Shown here: piece after piece, positions 27,895 through 37,558 of the stretch
Numbering within the stretch: the stretch's first letter is position 1
How the letters are laid out: every line of letters begins with the position of its first letter
Translations under genes and position numbers: made by a program
Assembly: GCA_934454115.1 (NCBI GenBank)
Contig: CAKSFQ010000004.1
Span: 78,743-142,742, forward strand
Length of the DNA stretch: 64,000 bases
Direction of reading: 5' to 3'
Source: an uncultured Clostridia bacterium
GTDB taxonomy: Bacteria; Bacillota; Clostridia; Monoglobales; Monoglobaceae
Notes under the pieces: generated by a model
What the model saw: the letters and a program-made list of their open reading frames with translations, nothing else
Told to the model about the DNA's origin: nothing
Databases searched by the model: none

Positions 27895-30696
27895 ATGCGA
27901 AAAAAATGGTGCAGTCTTTGTGTTGCGGCCGGTCTGCTCCTTAGCGTCTTATCCGTACCGCCGGCTTTTGCGGAGCGGCAGGACGGCAATCTTGATGATT
28001 ATGAAAACTCGGCTTTTGCCAGTAACAGTGAAACGGGCAATTACCCGGTCAATACGATTGACGGGGACTTTGGCACCAAGTGGGCGGCCGAGGGGGTCGG
28101 GCAGTGGCTTTGTTTTCGGTTAGACCAAGAGACAACCGTTGATAAAATCGGGTTTTCCTTTACCTTAGGAGCAGAGCGTGTCTATCAGTTTTCAGTGCAG
28201 GCGTCAATGGATATGGAAAACTGGACTACGGTGTTTGAGGGAGCAAGCAGAGGAACCACCACCGAGATTGAGTGGTTTTCGCTAAAGCCGACAAAGGCAA
28301 GGTTCCTTCGTTTTGTCGGAAAGGGCAGCAATGCGAACCTGTGGAATAATATCAATGAAGTCAGTGGCATCACGTTAAAAAAGGTGCCTGTAAAAGTAAC
28401 GGTTGACGGGCGAAATGAAAATTATATCCATAGCGCGGAGGAAAGTAACGGAACGATCCTTCTTCCGGCCGAAGAACTGTTTCAGAGTATCAATTATCAG
28501 TGCAGCTATGACGGGGACAAAAAGCTTTTTACCGCACAAAGCGGTGAAAAAACCGTAGAACTGGATTATAAAAATAAAAATATGAAGGTAAACAGCACCG
28601 CAAAGGGCGCAGGGGACCGGCTGACGTTTTCGGCGGACGGCACCGCGATGATCGGCTATGAGCTGCTCGGCGCGATCGGTGATATGGACGTTTCCTTAAA
28701 AGAGAAAACGGTCACCATTACCACCGACCGCTATGCACGCACCATGGCGGCTTACGAAAAGATCGACCGGGAATTTTTAAACGTTTTAGATTGGATGGTA
28801 GACATCTATGATCCGGAGACGGGCGGCTTTTATAACACGGTTTCCGGCGCAGAATATGAGGGGTTTTATCCCTCTCTGGAGGCGTCGGCCTATGTCTATC
28901 AGATTATCCAATCGCTGGGCGCCGGCGAAAATATTCCGCAGGAATTTAAGGATCGGCTGATTCACTTCTTCCGGTCGAATCAGAACCCGGACACCGGATT
29001 TTTTGAAGAATCCTGGCCGAAGGCGGAAAGCTACAATAGCCGTGATAAGATGCGTGTATACGGCGTGGTGGTCGATAAACTCAAGCAGCTCGGCGCAAAA
29101 CCTTTGTACCTGTTGCCGTCGGAGCGCAGCGCATCGGCTGCGGACAGTATCAACCGGGTGATTGTCAGAGAATCGGAGGCTGAAAAAGAGGTTGTCACCA
29201 ATGAGACCGAAGAGACGGCAGAGGATACTCAGACTGAGGCGGCCGAGGGCGAGAGCGCAGCGGAGGACAGCGGCAGCGCAGCTGCTGCGGCAAGCGGTCA
29301 GTACGATTATGATAAGCGCATTGCCCTGCCGGAGGGAACGCCGGAATACTGCGCAAGCGCCAATCAGTTTATTGCACATATCGAAACCTATGACTGGGAT
29401 GTCGGCACCTGGGGCGCCGGCGACAAAACCTATGAGGATTTAAGCTATATTCTGCTGCTGGATCCGAGCGTGCAGCAGCCGTACATCGACGCGACCATCG
29501 ACTGGCTGAACAAGCAGCAAAATCCCAAAACGGGATACTGGAACAACAGCGGCGATATCGGGTTTAATGCCGTGTCGGGCGCATTTAAGATTGCAAGAAT
29601 TTACGATCGGTTTGGCATCTGCCCGCCCAACGCGATGCAGATTGCAAATACCATTGTCGAAACGCTGCGCGGCGGCTATACAGCGTCGGCGGCGTGCTAC
29701 GTCAGAAACCCCTTATCAACTCTTCAGATTTTGATGAAGTACGATCAGGATGTGCAGGCAAAGATGCTGGAACTGGAGCCGGAGATTGTGGAATTATACG
29801 TAAAAATGATTCATGACATGTTCCATGAGGATGGCGGCGCATCGTCCGTGATGTATTGCTCCAATCAAAAGTTTGGCGGTCTGGTTGCCGGCCGCAGATT
29901 TTGTGAGGGCGACGTGGACGGAACCTTGCAGATGAGTATTGCAAGAGTGCATCTGAGCCAGATTTTCGGAAGATCGGTGGATAACCAATACCTTGCAAAA
30001 TACAGTGAGGAATTTTGGAATAAGATGATGGCAAAGCAGCCGGTTGTCAAAAAGAGTTATACGGCGGTGCAGGGAATGTTGGTGGAGGAGGATTTTGAAG
30101 GAATATCCTCGATGGAGGATTTGTTTTCAAAGAACTGGGCATTTCGTTCCGGCAACGTAACCTTTCCGGAGGAGAACTTAAACGGAGCAAAAAACCGGTA
30201 TCTGCTGGTCGAAGATACCGGCGTGACCGAGCAGGATTCTGCGCGCTGCGCATTTGACAAGATTTACGGCAACGGCAGCATTGAATTTTCGATGCGGATT
30301 GATCGGGAGCTGCCTTATCAGGAAAAGAAAAACGATATGAGTTATACCTTCTTTACGGTCGGTTCCATGGATCGGACGGTGCTCAGCATGAACGCGCTGG
30401 ATAACGGCTCTGATAAAGTGACCCTGGCGTTTCAGAATAACAAAAGCGGTTCGATTACCTACAACAGCTTTGCAACGGTAGACCGTAACGAATGGTTTCG
30501 TTTTCGGATGGACTTCAGCCACGATCAAAACGGCGCGCTGCACATGAAATGTTACTTAAACGGAAAGCTGCAGCCTGCGGTTGAGGATGCGCTTTTGATC
30601 AGCGATGTTCCTTATATTGATGCATTTGAAATCTGCACCTCGACGGCAAGATGCAGCAGAATCGGGTTGGATAACTTGAAGGTAACGGTGAAATAG
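27895..30696 (+). CDS. Secreted F5/8C - alpha/alpha toroid - lectin protein
   Basis: A 933-residue secreted protein. It has a signal peptide (1 to about 27, PPAFAE), an F5/8-type C (CBM32-like) domain (about 35-165, NTIDGDFGTKWAAEG...VGQWLCFRL), a copper-amine-oxidase-N-like strand domain (about 170-280), an alpha/alpha toroid (about 285-710) and a concanavalin-like C-terminus (TARCSRIGLDNLKVTVK). The toroid shows repeats resembling terpene-cyclase folds, such as DPETGGFYNTVSGAEYEG, QNPDTGFFEESW and QNPKTGYWNNSGDIGFNAVS. A Glu/Ala-rich low-complexity insert (about 425-475) interrupts it. It is adjacent to a paralogue at 30698. The toroid could be a lyase or hydrolase domain of an undescribed family. 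Confidence 0.75.
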   Translation: MRKKWCSLCVAAGLLLSVLSVPPAFAERQDGNLDDYENSAFASNSETGNYPVNTIDGDFGTKWAAEGVGQWLCFRLDQETTVDKIGFSFTLGAERVYQFSVQASMDMENWTTVFEGASRGTTTEIEWFSLKPTKARFLRFVGKGSNANLWNNINEVSGITLKKVPVKVTVDGRNENYIHSAEESNGTILLPAEELFQSINYQCSYDGDKKLFTAQSGEKTVELDYKNKNMKVNSTAKGAGDRLTFSADGTAMIGYELLGAIGDMDVSLKEKTVTITTDRYARTMAAYEKIDREFLNVLDWMVDIYDPETGGFYNTVSGAEYEGFYPSLEASAYVYQIIQSLGAGENIPQEFKDRLIHFFRSNQNPDTGFFEESWPKAESYNSRDKMRVYGVVVDKLKQLGAKPLYLLPSERSASAADSINRVIVRESEAEKEVVTNETEETAEDTQTEAAEGESAAEDSGSAAAAASGQYDYDKRIALPEGTPEYCASANQFIAHIETYDWDVGTWGAGDKTYEDLSYILLLDPSVQQPYIDATIDWLNKQQNPKTGYWNNSGDIGFNAVSGAFKIARIYDRFGICPPNAMQIANTIVETLRGGYTASAACYVRNPLSTLQILMKYDQDVQAKMLELEPEIVELYVKMIHDMFHEDGGASSVMYCSNQKFGGLVAGRRFCEGDVDGTLQMSIARVHLSQIFGRSVDNQYLAKYSEEFWNKMMAKQPVVKKSYTAVQGMLVEEDFEGISSMEDLFSKNWAFRSGNVTFPEENLNGAKNRYLLVEDTGVTEQDSARCAFDKIYGNGSIEFSMRIDRELPYQEKKNDMSYTFFTVGSMDRTVLSMNALDNGSDKVTLAFQNNKSGSITYNSFATVDRNEWFRFRMDFSHDQNGALHMKCYLNGKLQPAVEDALLISDVPYIDAFEICTSTARCSRIGLDNLKVTVK

Positions 30697-30697
30697 A

Positions 30698-32920
30698 ATG
30701 AAAAAATCGGTGCGGTCAGGGCTTATCGATATCTTATGTGCTTTTCTCCTTGTCGGTATGCTGCCGCCCTGCTCCCGCGCAGCGGAGCAGGAGGGCAATC
30801 CGGCAGTACAGGAGGGCAGCCTGTCAGCACAAGAGAGCAACGCGGCGGTTATCTGGTATCAAGACGGCGTACGGACGGATCATCCGTCAGAGGGCAAGGT
30901 TTATGCCGACGTCGGGCTGAAGAATCATACCGATGCCGCGGCGGTGATAACCTCTGCGCTGGCCGTCTACGACACAAAAAATTGTCTGCGCCTACTGCAA
31001 AGACAATTTCATACCGTAAGCGGCGGCGAGACGATTGTTGCGGCGACCGAAACCGTCAACCTAAACCGTGGCGAGAGGGCAGCGCTTTATGTCTGGAATG
31101 ATATGCAGCCGCTGACAGAACAGGGTGACATCACCCTGTGCACGCCGGATGCAGAGCCGGTGCAGACGGCTTACCGTGCCATCGACCGGGCGTTTTGCGG
31201 TGTGTTTGATTATCTGACGGAGATTTATGACCCGGAGAGCGGCGGTTTTTATACCACGGTCAGCGCCGCCCGGTATGAGGGATATGTCCCTTCGCTGGAG
31301 GCGACCGCCTTTGTGTGTCAGATGATGACAAAGGGGGAGAGCGGCGCCATTGCCGTCATGCCGGCACCGATGAGAGATCGGCTGATTGCCTTTTTTCAAG
31401 CGCGGCAGAACCCGGACGGATTCTTTTACGACACAGGATATCATGCGGAGGATTATACCGAAAGAGATAAAATCCGTCTCTACGGTCAATGCGTGGACGC
31501 GCTGGCGCTGCTTGGCACAAAGCCGCAGTATACACCGCAGTCAAGTGTGCCGGATGCGGCGCTGTACGCAGATGCACCAAGCAGCTTACCGTCTTATCTT
31601 GCGACGGTGGAGCAATTTATGGATTATATCCGTGCCCAAAGCTGGGACACCAACTCCTGGGAGGCCGGCGACCGTGCCTATGAGGCAATGAGTTATGCGC
31701 TGCTGCTTGGGGATTCGGCGCCGTACCGCGACGCCCTGCTTGCCTTTTTAAAAGAGAGACAGGACGAGGAGACGGGCTACTGGGGAAAGCGCGGTGATAG
31801 CAGCTTTAACGCCTGCTCCGGCGCCTTTAAAGTTGCGATGATTTATCATCGGTTTTCGATGTGTCCGCCAAGGCCGCAGGCAATTTTGGATTCGGTGGCA
31901 GAGACGCTTGATGCCGAGGATATGCCGACAGCCGCATGCTTTGTCCGAAACCCCGTCAGCGTCATACAGATTATTCGCAAATATGAGCCGGAAATGGTGC
32001 AAGCCTTTTGTGAGAGGCGGGAAGCGGCGATGGTGCATCGGTATCAAAACTATATCCAAACTTTCTTTCGTGCAGACGGCGGCGCGTCCTCGGAGGCATA
32101 CATGGCAAAGACAACATTTGGCGGGATTCCGGCCGGATTGGGACTTTGCGAGGGCGATATGGACGGTACCCGGCAGATGTGGATTGCGCGGAAAGACCTT
32201 TATCACGTGTTTGGCCGCGAGCCGGAGGCATCACTCTACGAGATACATTACCGTGCGTTTTGGGACGGACTTTTGCAAAAGGAGACGGCAGGCAAAAAAA
32301 GCATCGGACAGACCATTGGATATACAGAAAATTTTGAATCTATCGACTGCATGGAGACACTGTACGGTGAACATTGGAGCGCGCCGGGGTTTGGCGCAGC
32401 CATCGACAGAGAGAACGGGAACCGATATTTAAGGCTAACCGATACCTCACTTTCCGGCGTTGAGAGCGTCACCCAAAACTTTTTGGCAAAGAGCACAAGC
32501 GGAACATTTTACTGCAAAATTCGGTTTGAACGCCCCGGCCCTTATCAAAACCTGCAAAACGACCTGAGTTATTCCTATCTGGCGCTTTTGGACGGGAGCC
32601 GTTCGGTCGTTGAGGTGCATGCCATCGACAGCGGCGGCGATACCGTAATGTTAAAGGCGGTCAGTGACGCATCGGACAAAAACCGATACCAAAATCTGAT
32701 TGAGATTCCGATCGGCGTGTGGACAGAGCTTTCCATCACCTATCAAAAGACGGGCGATCAGTGGAAGATTACATATACCGTAGGCCAAACGGCGTGTACC
32801 TGGGCAGAAAATGCCTCTACAAAGAGGGATACGGCAGGAATCAGCCGGCTTGCCCTCGTCACCTCGCCGCGGCGCGCAGCCATCATCGGTATCGATGATA
32901 TCGGGATGGTCGGAAGATAA
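30698..32920 (+). CDS. Secreted alpha/alpha toroid - lectin protein (paralogue of previous)
   Basis: A 740-residue secreted protein starting one base after the previous stop. It has a signal peptide (about 1-28), a short Gln/Glu/Ser-rich linker, an Ig-like domain (VIWYQDGVRTDHPSEGKVYA to ALYVWNDMQPL), an alpha/alpha toroid (about 155-520) and a jelly-roll C-terminus (VTSPRRAAIIGIDDIGMVGR). The toroid matches its neighbour block for block (YDPESGGFYTTVSAARYEG, DEETGYWGKRGDSSFNACSG, FRADGGASSEAYM, CEGDMDGTRQMWIAR). It lacks the F5/8C domain and the acidic insert. Conserved acidic and aromatic residues between the two paralogues mark likely active-site positions. The substrate is unknown. Confidence 0.75.
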   Translation: MKKSVRSGLIDILCAFLLVGMLPPCSRAAEQEGNPAVQEGSLSAQESNAAVIWYQDGVRTDHPSEGKVYADVGLKNHTDAAAVITSALAVYDTKNCLRLLQRQFHTVSGGETIVAATETVNLNRGERAALYVWNDMQPLTEQGDITLCTPDAEPVQTAYRAIDRAFCGVFDYLTEIYDPESGGFYTTVSAARYEGYVPSLEATAFVCQMMTKGESGAIAVMPAPMRDRLIAFFQARQNPDGFFYDTGYHAEDYTERDKIRLYGQCVDALALLGTKPQYTPQSSVPDAALYADAPSSLPSYLATVEQFMDYIRAQSWDTNSWEAGDRAYEAMSYALLLGDSAPYRDALLAFLKERQDEETGYWGKRGDSSFNACSGAFKVAMIYHRFSMCPPRPQAILDSVAETLDAEDMPTAACFVRNPVSVIQIIRKYEPEMVQAFCERREAAMVHRYQNYIQTFFRADGGASSEAYMAKTTFGGIPAGLGLCEGDMDGTRQMWIARKDLYHVFGREPEASLYEIHYRAFWDGLLQKETAGKKSIGQTIGYTENFESIDCMETLYGEHWSAPGFGAAIDRENGNRYLRLTDTSLSGVESVTQNFLAKSTSGTFYCKIRFERPGPYQNLQNDLSYSYLALLDGSRSVVEVHAIDSGGDTVMLKAVSDASDKNRYQNLIEIPIGVWTELSITYQKTGDQWKITYTVGQTACTWAENASTKRDTAGISRLALVTSPRRAAIIGIDDIGMVGR

Positions 32921-33005
32921 TGACGATGGCGCAATAAATCAGAAAAAAATAAATTTATATAAATCACGGTGCGAGAGCGCCGCAAAATTTAAGGAGGAAA
33001 GTATC

Positions 33006-35129
33006 ATGAAGAAACTGAGAAGAATGGGTTTGGTTTGCCTGACCGTACTGGCAATGATTCTGCCGGTGTGCCCGGCCTCGGCTGCAACCATTGAGGATCA
33101 GAGCAAGGTGATCTTTTACCAAAACGGCGCGGCCGTTGCCAAGGATGCGATTGCGGCCGGCGAAGTTACGGCAAAGGTACGTGTTGCGTCCGAGACATTG
33201 GATCAGAACCAGGGCTTTAAAATCATTTTAGCGGCATATAACAGCAATAAGACGGAGCTAAAGGATGTCAGCTATCAGTCCGCAAGCCTCTGGGCAGCCG
33301 TCGATGGCACAGTCGCGCCGGCGGAGCGCAGCTTTACCGTAGGGCCGGTCACTGTACCGGAGGGCGGCAGCGCAGAGGTGTATATCTGGAATAACGACCT
33401 GACCCCGGAGGGCGAGGGCGTTGGCATCGTAAACCGGGGTACCTATTGCCTGTCCGGCATAAAGCTTGGCAGCTATACCACCGCGGTCGACCAGATCGGC
33501 AAGCGGATTTTGGTGAATACCACAGAGAATGTTACGGGTGCAGCAATCAGCAATGTCAAGGCGCCGGCCGGTTATACCTGTGCCTGGAGCGGCGATGCCA
33601 TTGTACTCACCGCGCCGGACGGTACGGCGGTAACGTATCCGGTTCTGAAAACGGCCGCATTTTCCGCATACGATTTTGAAAATGGAATGCAAGGCTGGTA
33701 TAGTAACGGCGGCACGGCAGAAGATGGTTGTACGGTAGAGCAAGCCGCGGATAAACTGGACAGCAGCAACCATGTCATCAAATTAACGGATAACTCTACC
33801 ACAAAGGCAGCAGTAGCAAGACTGAATATTACAAAAGCCTATCCCTATGTAGTAAGCTATAAGGTGCTCTATGATATGCCAAATGAGGGAGACGATATTT
33901 GCTTCAGCGGTATGCGTTTGTGGAAGGGTACGGAACCGTGGGAGTCGATGGCAGGCGCCAGCGTTGGCTATGCAAACGCAAACGATGTAAACAGCGGATA
34001 TGTTTTTGTCGGCGAGGGCAGAAACGTCGGCAACTTGATTTACACAAGAGCGTTTTTTGACTTAAATACCTGGCATGAGGCAAGCATTGCTTATGTTGAC
34101 AAAAATACGGTAGAGTATTACTTTGACGGAAAATTGGTTGCAGCCGGAAAACCGGGGGATAACGTGGGTGATTTGGCGTCCCTGCGTTTTGCGACAAGCC
34201 CCAGCAATGTGAATAGAACCTGTACCGTATACTTAGACGATGTTATGATCCGGGATTATTATCTGCAAAAGGCAGAACTGAGCAGCGCCTCCTTTGTGGA
34301 TGCAGAGGGAAACCCCGTTGCCGGGTTTATGCATGACGGTACCGTTTATGCCAATACAGCGGATTTAACCGGGCTTACCTTAGGTCAGGTCAGCGTGTCG
34401 GACGGCGCAACGACTGCGCTCAGCGGAAGTCAGATCATTGTGACCTCAGCGGACGGACTGGTGAAAAACTATCCGGTTGTGGCAAAGACCTTCTTTAGCG
34501 ATAACTTTGAAAGCTATGAAGAAGGCGCTGTTTTGCAGAGCGTGAACCCGGATTGGTACATCGCAACGACGAATCAGCCAGGCCAAACGGCGTTGGTTGC
34601 AAGGGATGGATCAAACGGACTGTTACGATTGACGTCAAATACGAACAGGCAGGCACAGGCATTTGTTTATACACAGATTAAAATTCCCAATCAGTCAAAA
34701 TCTTTTGTGGCACAATATCGGGTACGTTATGGGTTGGTTGCAGACACTACGTTTGGCAGTAATGTTTCTCCGTATTATTCCTATGTAGGCAGATATATGA
34801 ATGACGGGAAAACCATGTCATACGGGCTGCAGCCTGTCAGCGGCGTTGCGACCGGCATGACGCTGCAAGGCTCCGCTAAGAAGAATGTGACAAAGAGCGG
34901 TGCGATTGCATTAAATCAATGGTATACCATGAAGATTGTCTATCGGGTAATCGCCGGTACGGACGGTAACGAAACCGCAAAGGTAACCTATTATTTAAAC
35001 GGCGAGTTGCTGGGCACAAAGGATATGGAAGCCAATGTACAGGACATAAATCCGAACTATCTGGAAATCAGAACCGGTAACAGAACCTGTGTGACCGACT
35101 ACGACGACATTACGATTTTGCCGCTGTAA
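33006..35129 (+). CDS. Secreted protein with Ig-like and two jelly-roll modules
   Basis: A 707-residue secreted protein (signal peptide about 1-28, CPASAATI). It has an Ig-like N-terminal domain closely similar in layout to the 30698 protein (VIFYQNGAAVAKDAIAAGEV to EVYIWNNDLTPEG), a small strand domain, then two concanavalin-like modules. The first begins YDFENGMQGWYSNGG and ends TVYLDDVMIRDYY; the second begins FSDNFESYEEGAVLQS and ends CVTDYDDITILPL. No catalytic motif is seen. The start at 33006 follows AAGGAGGAAAGTATC. It is probably a binding or scaffolding partner of the toroid proteins. Confidence 0.72.
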   Translation: MKKLRRMGLVCLTVLAMILPVCPASAATIEDQSKVIFYQNGAAVAKDAIAAGEVTAKVRVASETLDQNQGFKIILAAYNSNKTELKDVSYQSASLWAAVDGTVAPAERSFTVGPVTVPEGGSAEVYIWNNDLTPEGEGVGIVNRGTYCLSGIKLGSYTTAVDQIGKRILVNTTENVTGAAISNVKAPAGYTCAWSGDAIVLTAPDGTAVTYPVLKTAAFSAYDFENGMQGWYSNGGTAEDGCTVEQAADKLDSSNHVIKLTDNSTTKAAVARLNITKAYPYVVSYKVLYDMPNEGDDICFSGMRLWKGTEPWESMAGASVGYANANDVNSGYVFVGEGRNVGNLIYTRAFFDLNTWHEASIAYVDKNTVEYYFDGKLVAAGKPGDNVGDLASLRFATSPSNVNRTCTVYLDDVMIRDYYLQKAELSSASFVDAEGNPVAGFMHDGTVYANTADLTGLTLGQVSVSDGATTALSGSQIIVTSADGLVKNYPVVAKTFFSDNFESYEEGAVLQSVNPDWYIATTNQPGQTALVARDGSNGLLRLTSNTNRQAQAFVYTQIKIPNQSKSFVAQYRVRYGLVADTTFGSNVSPYYSYVGRYMNDGKTMSYGLQPVSGVATGMTLQGSAKKNVTKSGAIALNQWYTMKIVYRVIAGTDGNETAKVTYYLNGELLGTKDMEANVQDINPNYLEIRTGNRTCVTDYDDITILPL

Positions 35130-35205
35130 TCTGCGGTAAGCCGAAAGAGCGCAATCGAAAACCCGTTTTTTGGGGATGGATTTTCGGCTAAGAGAGGATC
35201 TAGTT

Positions 35206-36504
35206 ATGAGAGGATATGCATCATGGAATTACAAACCCTATCTTCCGCCAGACGCGGAAGATAGGGCGGGCGCACCGTACCTTTGCCGCCTGATTCCGCG
35301 TGCGGACGGTGCGGAGGTATCGCTGTCCGGTGCGGCAGACGGTGTGACGCTTTACTGGAGAGAATATGATAAAACGGAGGACGCGTGGCAAAGCTGCCGC
35401 GCGGAGGAGCCGTGTAGCATCCTTCGGGGACTGGAAAAAGGTTGTGAGTATCAGATTTATGCCGCAGATCGGTGCGGCAGAAGGAGCCATACAAGGCGGT
35501 TTTTAACCGGGGACATCCCGTGGACGGTGGTGAATTACCTGCACCCTGAGGACGGACAATACGATTTTTCAGGCAGGTTTTTATGCAGTCCGTCCCTGGT
35601 GCGGCTGAAAAATCAGACCCTGCTGATGTCCTGTGACCTATACGCGCCGATGGCGCCGCAGAACCTGACGTTGCTGTTCCGCTCTTTGGATGAGGGAAAG
35701 ACCTGGCGCTACCTGACCGATTGTATGCCCTGCTTTTGGGGCAAGCTTTTTTGCCACCGGGGCGATTTGTACATGCTTGGTATGTCTACCGAATACGGTG
35801 ACGTTCTGATCGGCAAAAGCACGGACGACGGCGCGACCTGGACAGAGCCAAGGGCGCTGCTTCGCGGCGCCGGCTGTACCGGCCGCGGCTGGCACCGGGC
35901 GCCCTGTACGCTGCTGCATGCAAACGGAAGAATCTATACCTCGCTGGAATACGGCGCGTGGGGGAAAGGCGGCTTTGCCGCCGCGGTTTTGTCGGCCGAT
36001 GAGGACGCCGATCTCATGCAGCCGGAAAGCTGGACGGTTTCTGATTTGTGGAACGATCCCGATATCGATGCGATTGAGGGAAACCTGGTGTGCGCCCCAA
36101 ACGGCGATATCCTTGATATTCTTCGTTATAAAGAGGGCGAGGCGGCGGTTCTTAAAGTTTCGGCGGACGGAAAACATGTGGATTTTCAGGGAACCGTTCC
36201 GTTTCCGATGGCACATACCAAGTTTGAGATTTTGCAAAGCGCAGATCATAGTTATGTGGCGGTGGGTAATCCGCCGCCCATGCGCAATGTGCTTTCGGTC
36301 TATACATCAAAGGATTTAAAGGATTGGAAACGGGCTTTTGATGTGATTGATAAGCACGAATGCGATGCGCAAAGCGTCGGATTTCAATACCCCTCCGTTC
36401 TTTTGGAGGGGGACGCGGTTCTCATCGCGTCCCGCACCGCTTATCACGGTGCGGACAGTTTCCATAATAACAACTATTTGACCTTTCACAGGGTTCATTT
36501 GTGA
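35206..36504 (+). CDS. Sialidase-fold (BNR-repeat) protein, probably intracellular
   Basis: A 432-residue protein with an N-terminal fibronectin-like domain (about 20-105) and a six-bladed propeller of the exo-sialidase fold. Asp-box (BNR) motifs are visible as SLDEGKTWRYL and STDDGATWTEP, with further blade strands (FLCSPSLVRLKNQTLLMSCD). It has no signal peptide, so it would be cytoplasmic unless exported otherwise. The Asp-box is structural, so this need not act on sialic acid; related folds cleave rhamnose-uronic or sulfated linkages. The start at 35206 (MRGYASWN) follows AGAGGATCTAGTT. It precedes the transporter genes. Confidence 0.72.
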   Translation: MRGYASWNYKPYLPPDAEDRAGAPYLCRLIPRADGAEVSLSGAADGVTLYWREYDKTEDAWQSCRAEEPCSILRGLEKGCEYQIYAADRCGRRSHTRRFLTGDIPWTVVNYLHPEDGQYDFSGRFLCSPSLVRLKNQTLLMSCDLYAPMAPQNLTLLFRSLDEGKTWRYLTDCMPCFWGKLFCHRGDLYMLGMSTEYGDVLIGKSTDDGATWTEPRALLRGAGCTGRGWHRAPCTLLHANGRIYTSLEYGAWGKGGFAAAVLSADEDADLMQPESWTVSDLWNDPDIDAIEGNLVCAPNGDILDILRYKEGEAAVLKVSADGKHVDFQGTVPFPMAHTKFEILQSADHSYVAVGNPPPMRNVLSVYTSKDLKDWKRAFDVIDKHECDAQSVGFQYPSVLLEGDAVLIASRTAYHGADSFHNNNYLTFHRVHL

Positions 36505-36571
36505 CGGCTGCTATGACAGGGCATGCCGTCCGTGTGCGGCATTAGATATCAGAAAGAATGAGGGAAAAGAA

Positions 36572-37546
36572 ATGAAGAAGCAAGGCGCTGGAGCCTCTGC
36601 GGCCATGACGGCAGGGGAAAACGAAAAAAAGAAGCTTTCTTTGGCCATGCGAATCAAAAGGGAACTGGTCAAGAACAGGTATTTGTACTTACTTGCCATT
36701 CCGGTCATCGCGTTTTATGCACTCTTTTTGTATGGGCCGATGTTCGGACTGGTGATTGCATTTAAGCAATACAATATCGGTCAGGGAATTTTGCAGAGCA
36801 AATGGGTTGGTTTTCAGTATTTTCAGGAGTTTTTTAAGAGCATTTATTTCAGCCGGACGCTCCTGAATACCTTTATTATCAGCTTTGCCGATATTCTGTT
36901 CGGCTTTCCGCTTCCAATTATTTTTGCACTGCTGCTCAACGAGCTGCGCGGAACCCGGTTTAAAAAGACCGTGCAGACCGTGACCTATCTGCCGCACTTT
37001 ATCTCGATGGTGGTCATCTGCGGTATGATTACTGACTTTTTCAGCACGGACGGCGTCATCAGCCGGCTGATTGCCATGCTGGGCGGCGAAAACATGAACT
37101 ATCTGGCGTCTCCTAAGTGGTTTCGGACCATCTTTGTCGGAACCAACGTGTGGCAGTCCTTCGGATGGAACAGTATTATCTATCTGGCGGCGCTGACAAG
37201 CGTAGATGCGCAGCTTTACGAGGCGGCAACCATTGACGGCGCCGGGCGTTTTAAGCAGCTGTGGCATGTGACGCTGCCCGGTATTCTGCCAACCATTATG
37301 ATTATGCTGATTATGCGGCTGGGTCAGGTGCTCTCGGTTGGTTATGAAAAAATAATTTTACTGTATTCGCCGTCAACGTATAATGTAGCGGATGTTATTT
37401 CATCCTATGTATACCGTATTGGTATCGGCGGTAGCCGGTACAGTTACAGTGCAGCAGTCGGACTGTTTCAGTCGGTGATTAACGTATTGATGCTGCTGCT
37501 GGCCAACCGGCTTTCGGCAAAGTTCAGCGAGACATCGTTGTTTTAA
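36572..37546 (+). CDS. Oligosaccharide ABC transporter permease, LplB type
   Basis: Inner-membrane permease of a carbohydrate uptake importer (CUT1 type). The 324 residues show six hydrophobic segments, and the ATPase-docking EAA loop is EAATIDGAGRFKQLWHVTLP (about 220-240). The sequence (YLLAIPVIAFYALFLYGPMFGLVIAFKQYNI) is typical of LplB/YteP permeases, which in Bacillus import complex pectin-derived oligosaccharides. No ATPase gene lies here; such systems usually share a housekeeping MsmX-like ATPase. It is followed 12 bases later by the second permease. Confidence 0.93.
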   Translation: MKKQGAGASAAMTAGENEKKKLSLAMRIKRELVKNRYLYLLAIPVIAFYALFLYGPMFGLVIAFKQYNIGQGILQSKWVGFQYFQEFFKSIYFSRTLLNTFIISFADILFGFPLPIIFALLLNELRGTRFKKTVQTVTYLPHFISMVVICGMITDFFSTDGVISRLIAMLGGENMNYLASPKWFRTIFVGTNVWQSFGWNSIIYLAALTSVDAQLYEAATIDGAGRFKQLWHVTLPGILPTIMIMLIMRLGQVLSVGYEKIILLYSPSTYNVADVISSYVYRIGIGGSRYSYSAAVGLFQSVINVLMLLLANRLSAKFSETSLF

Positions 37547-37558
37547 GGAGGGATATCG

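Noticed and set aside
27250-32500. Long antisense frames in the lectin and toroid genes
   Set aside because: No ribosome binding sites; Arg/Pro/Cys-rich translations typical of shadow frames.
35206-36504. Genuine sialidase
   Set aside because: Asp-boxes give only the fold; the Arg triad of sialidases could not be placed and there is no sialic acid pathway in the window.
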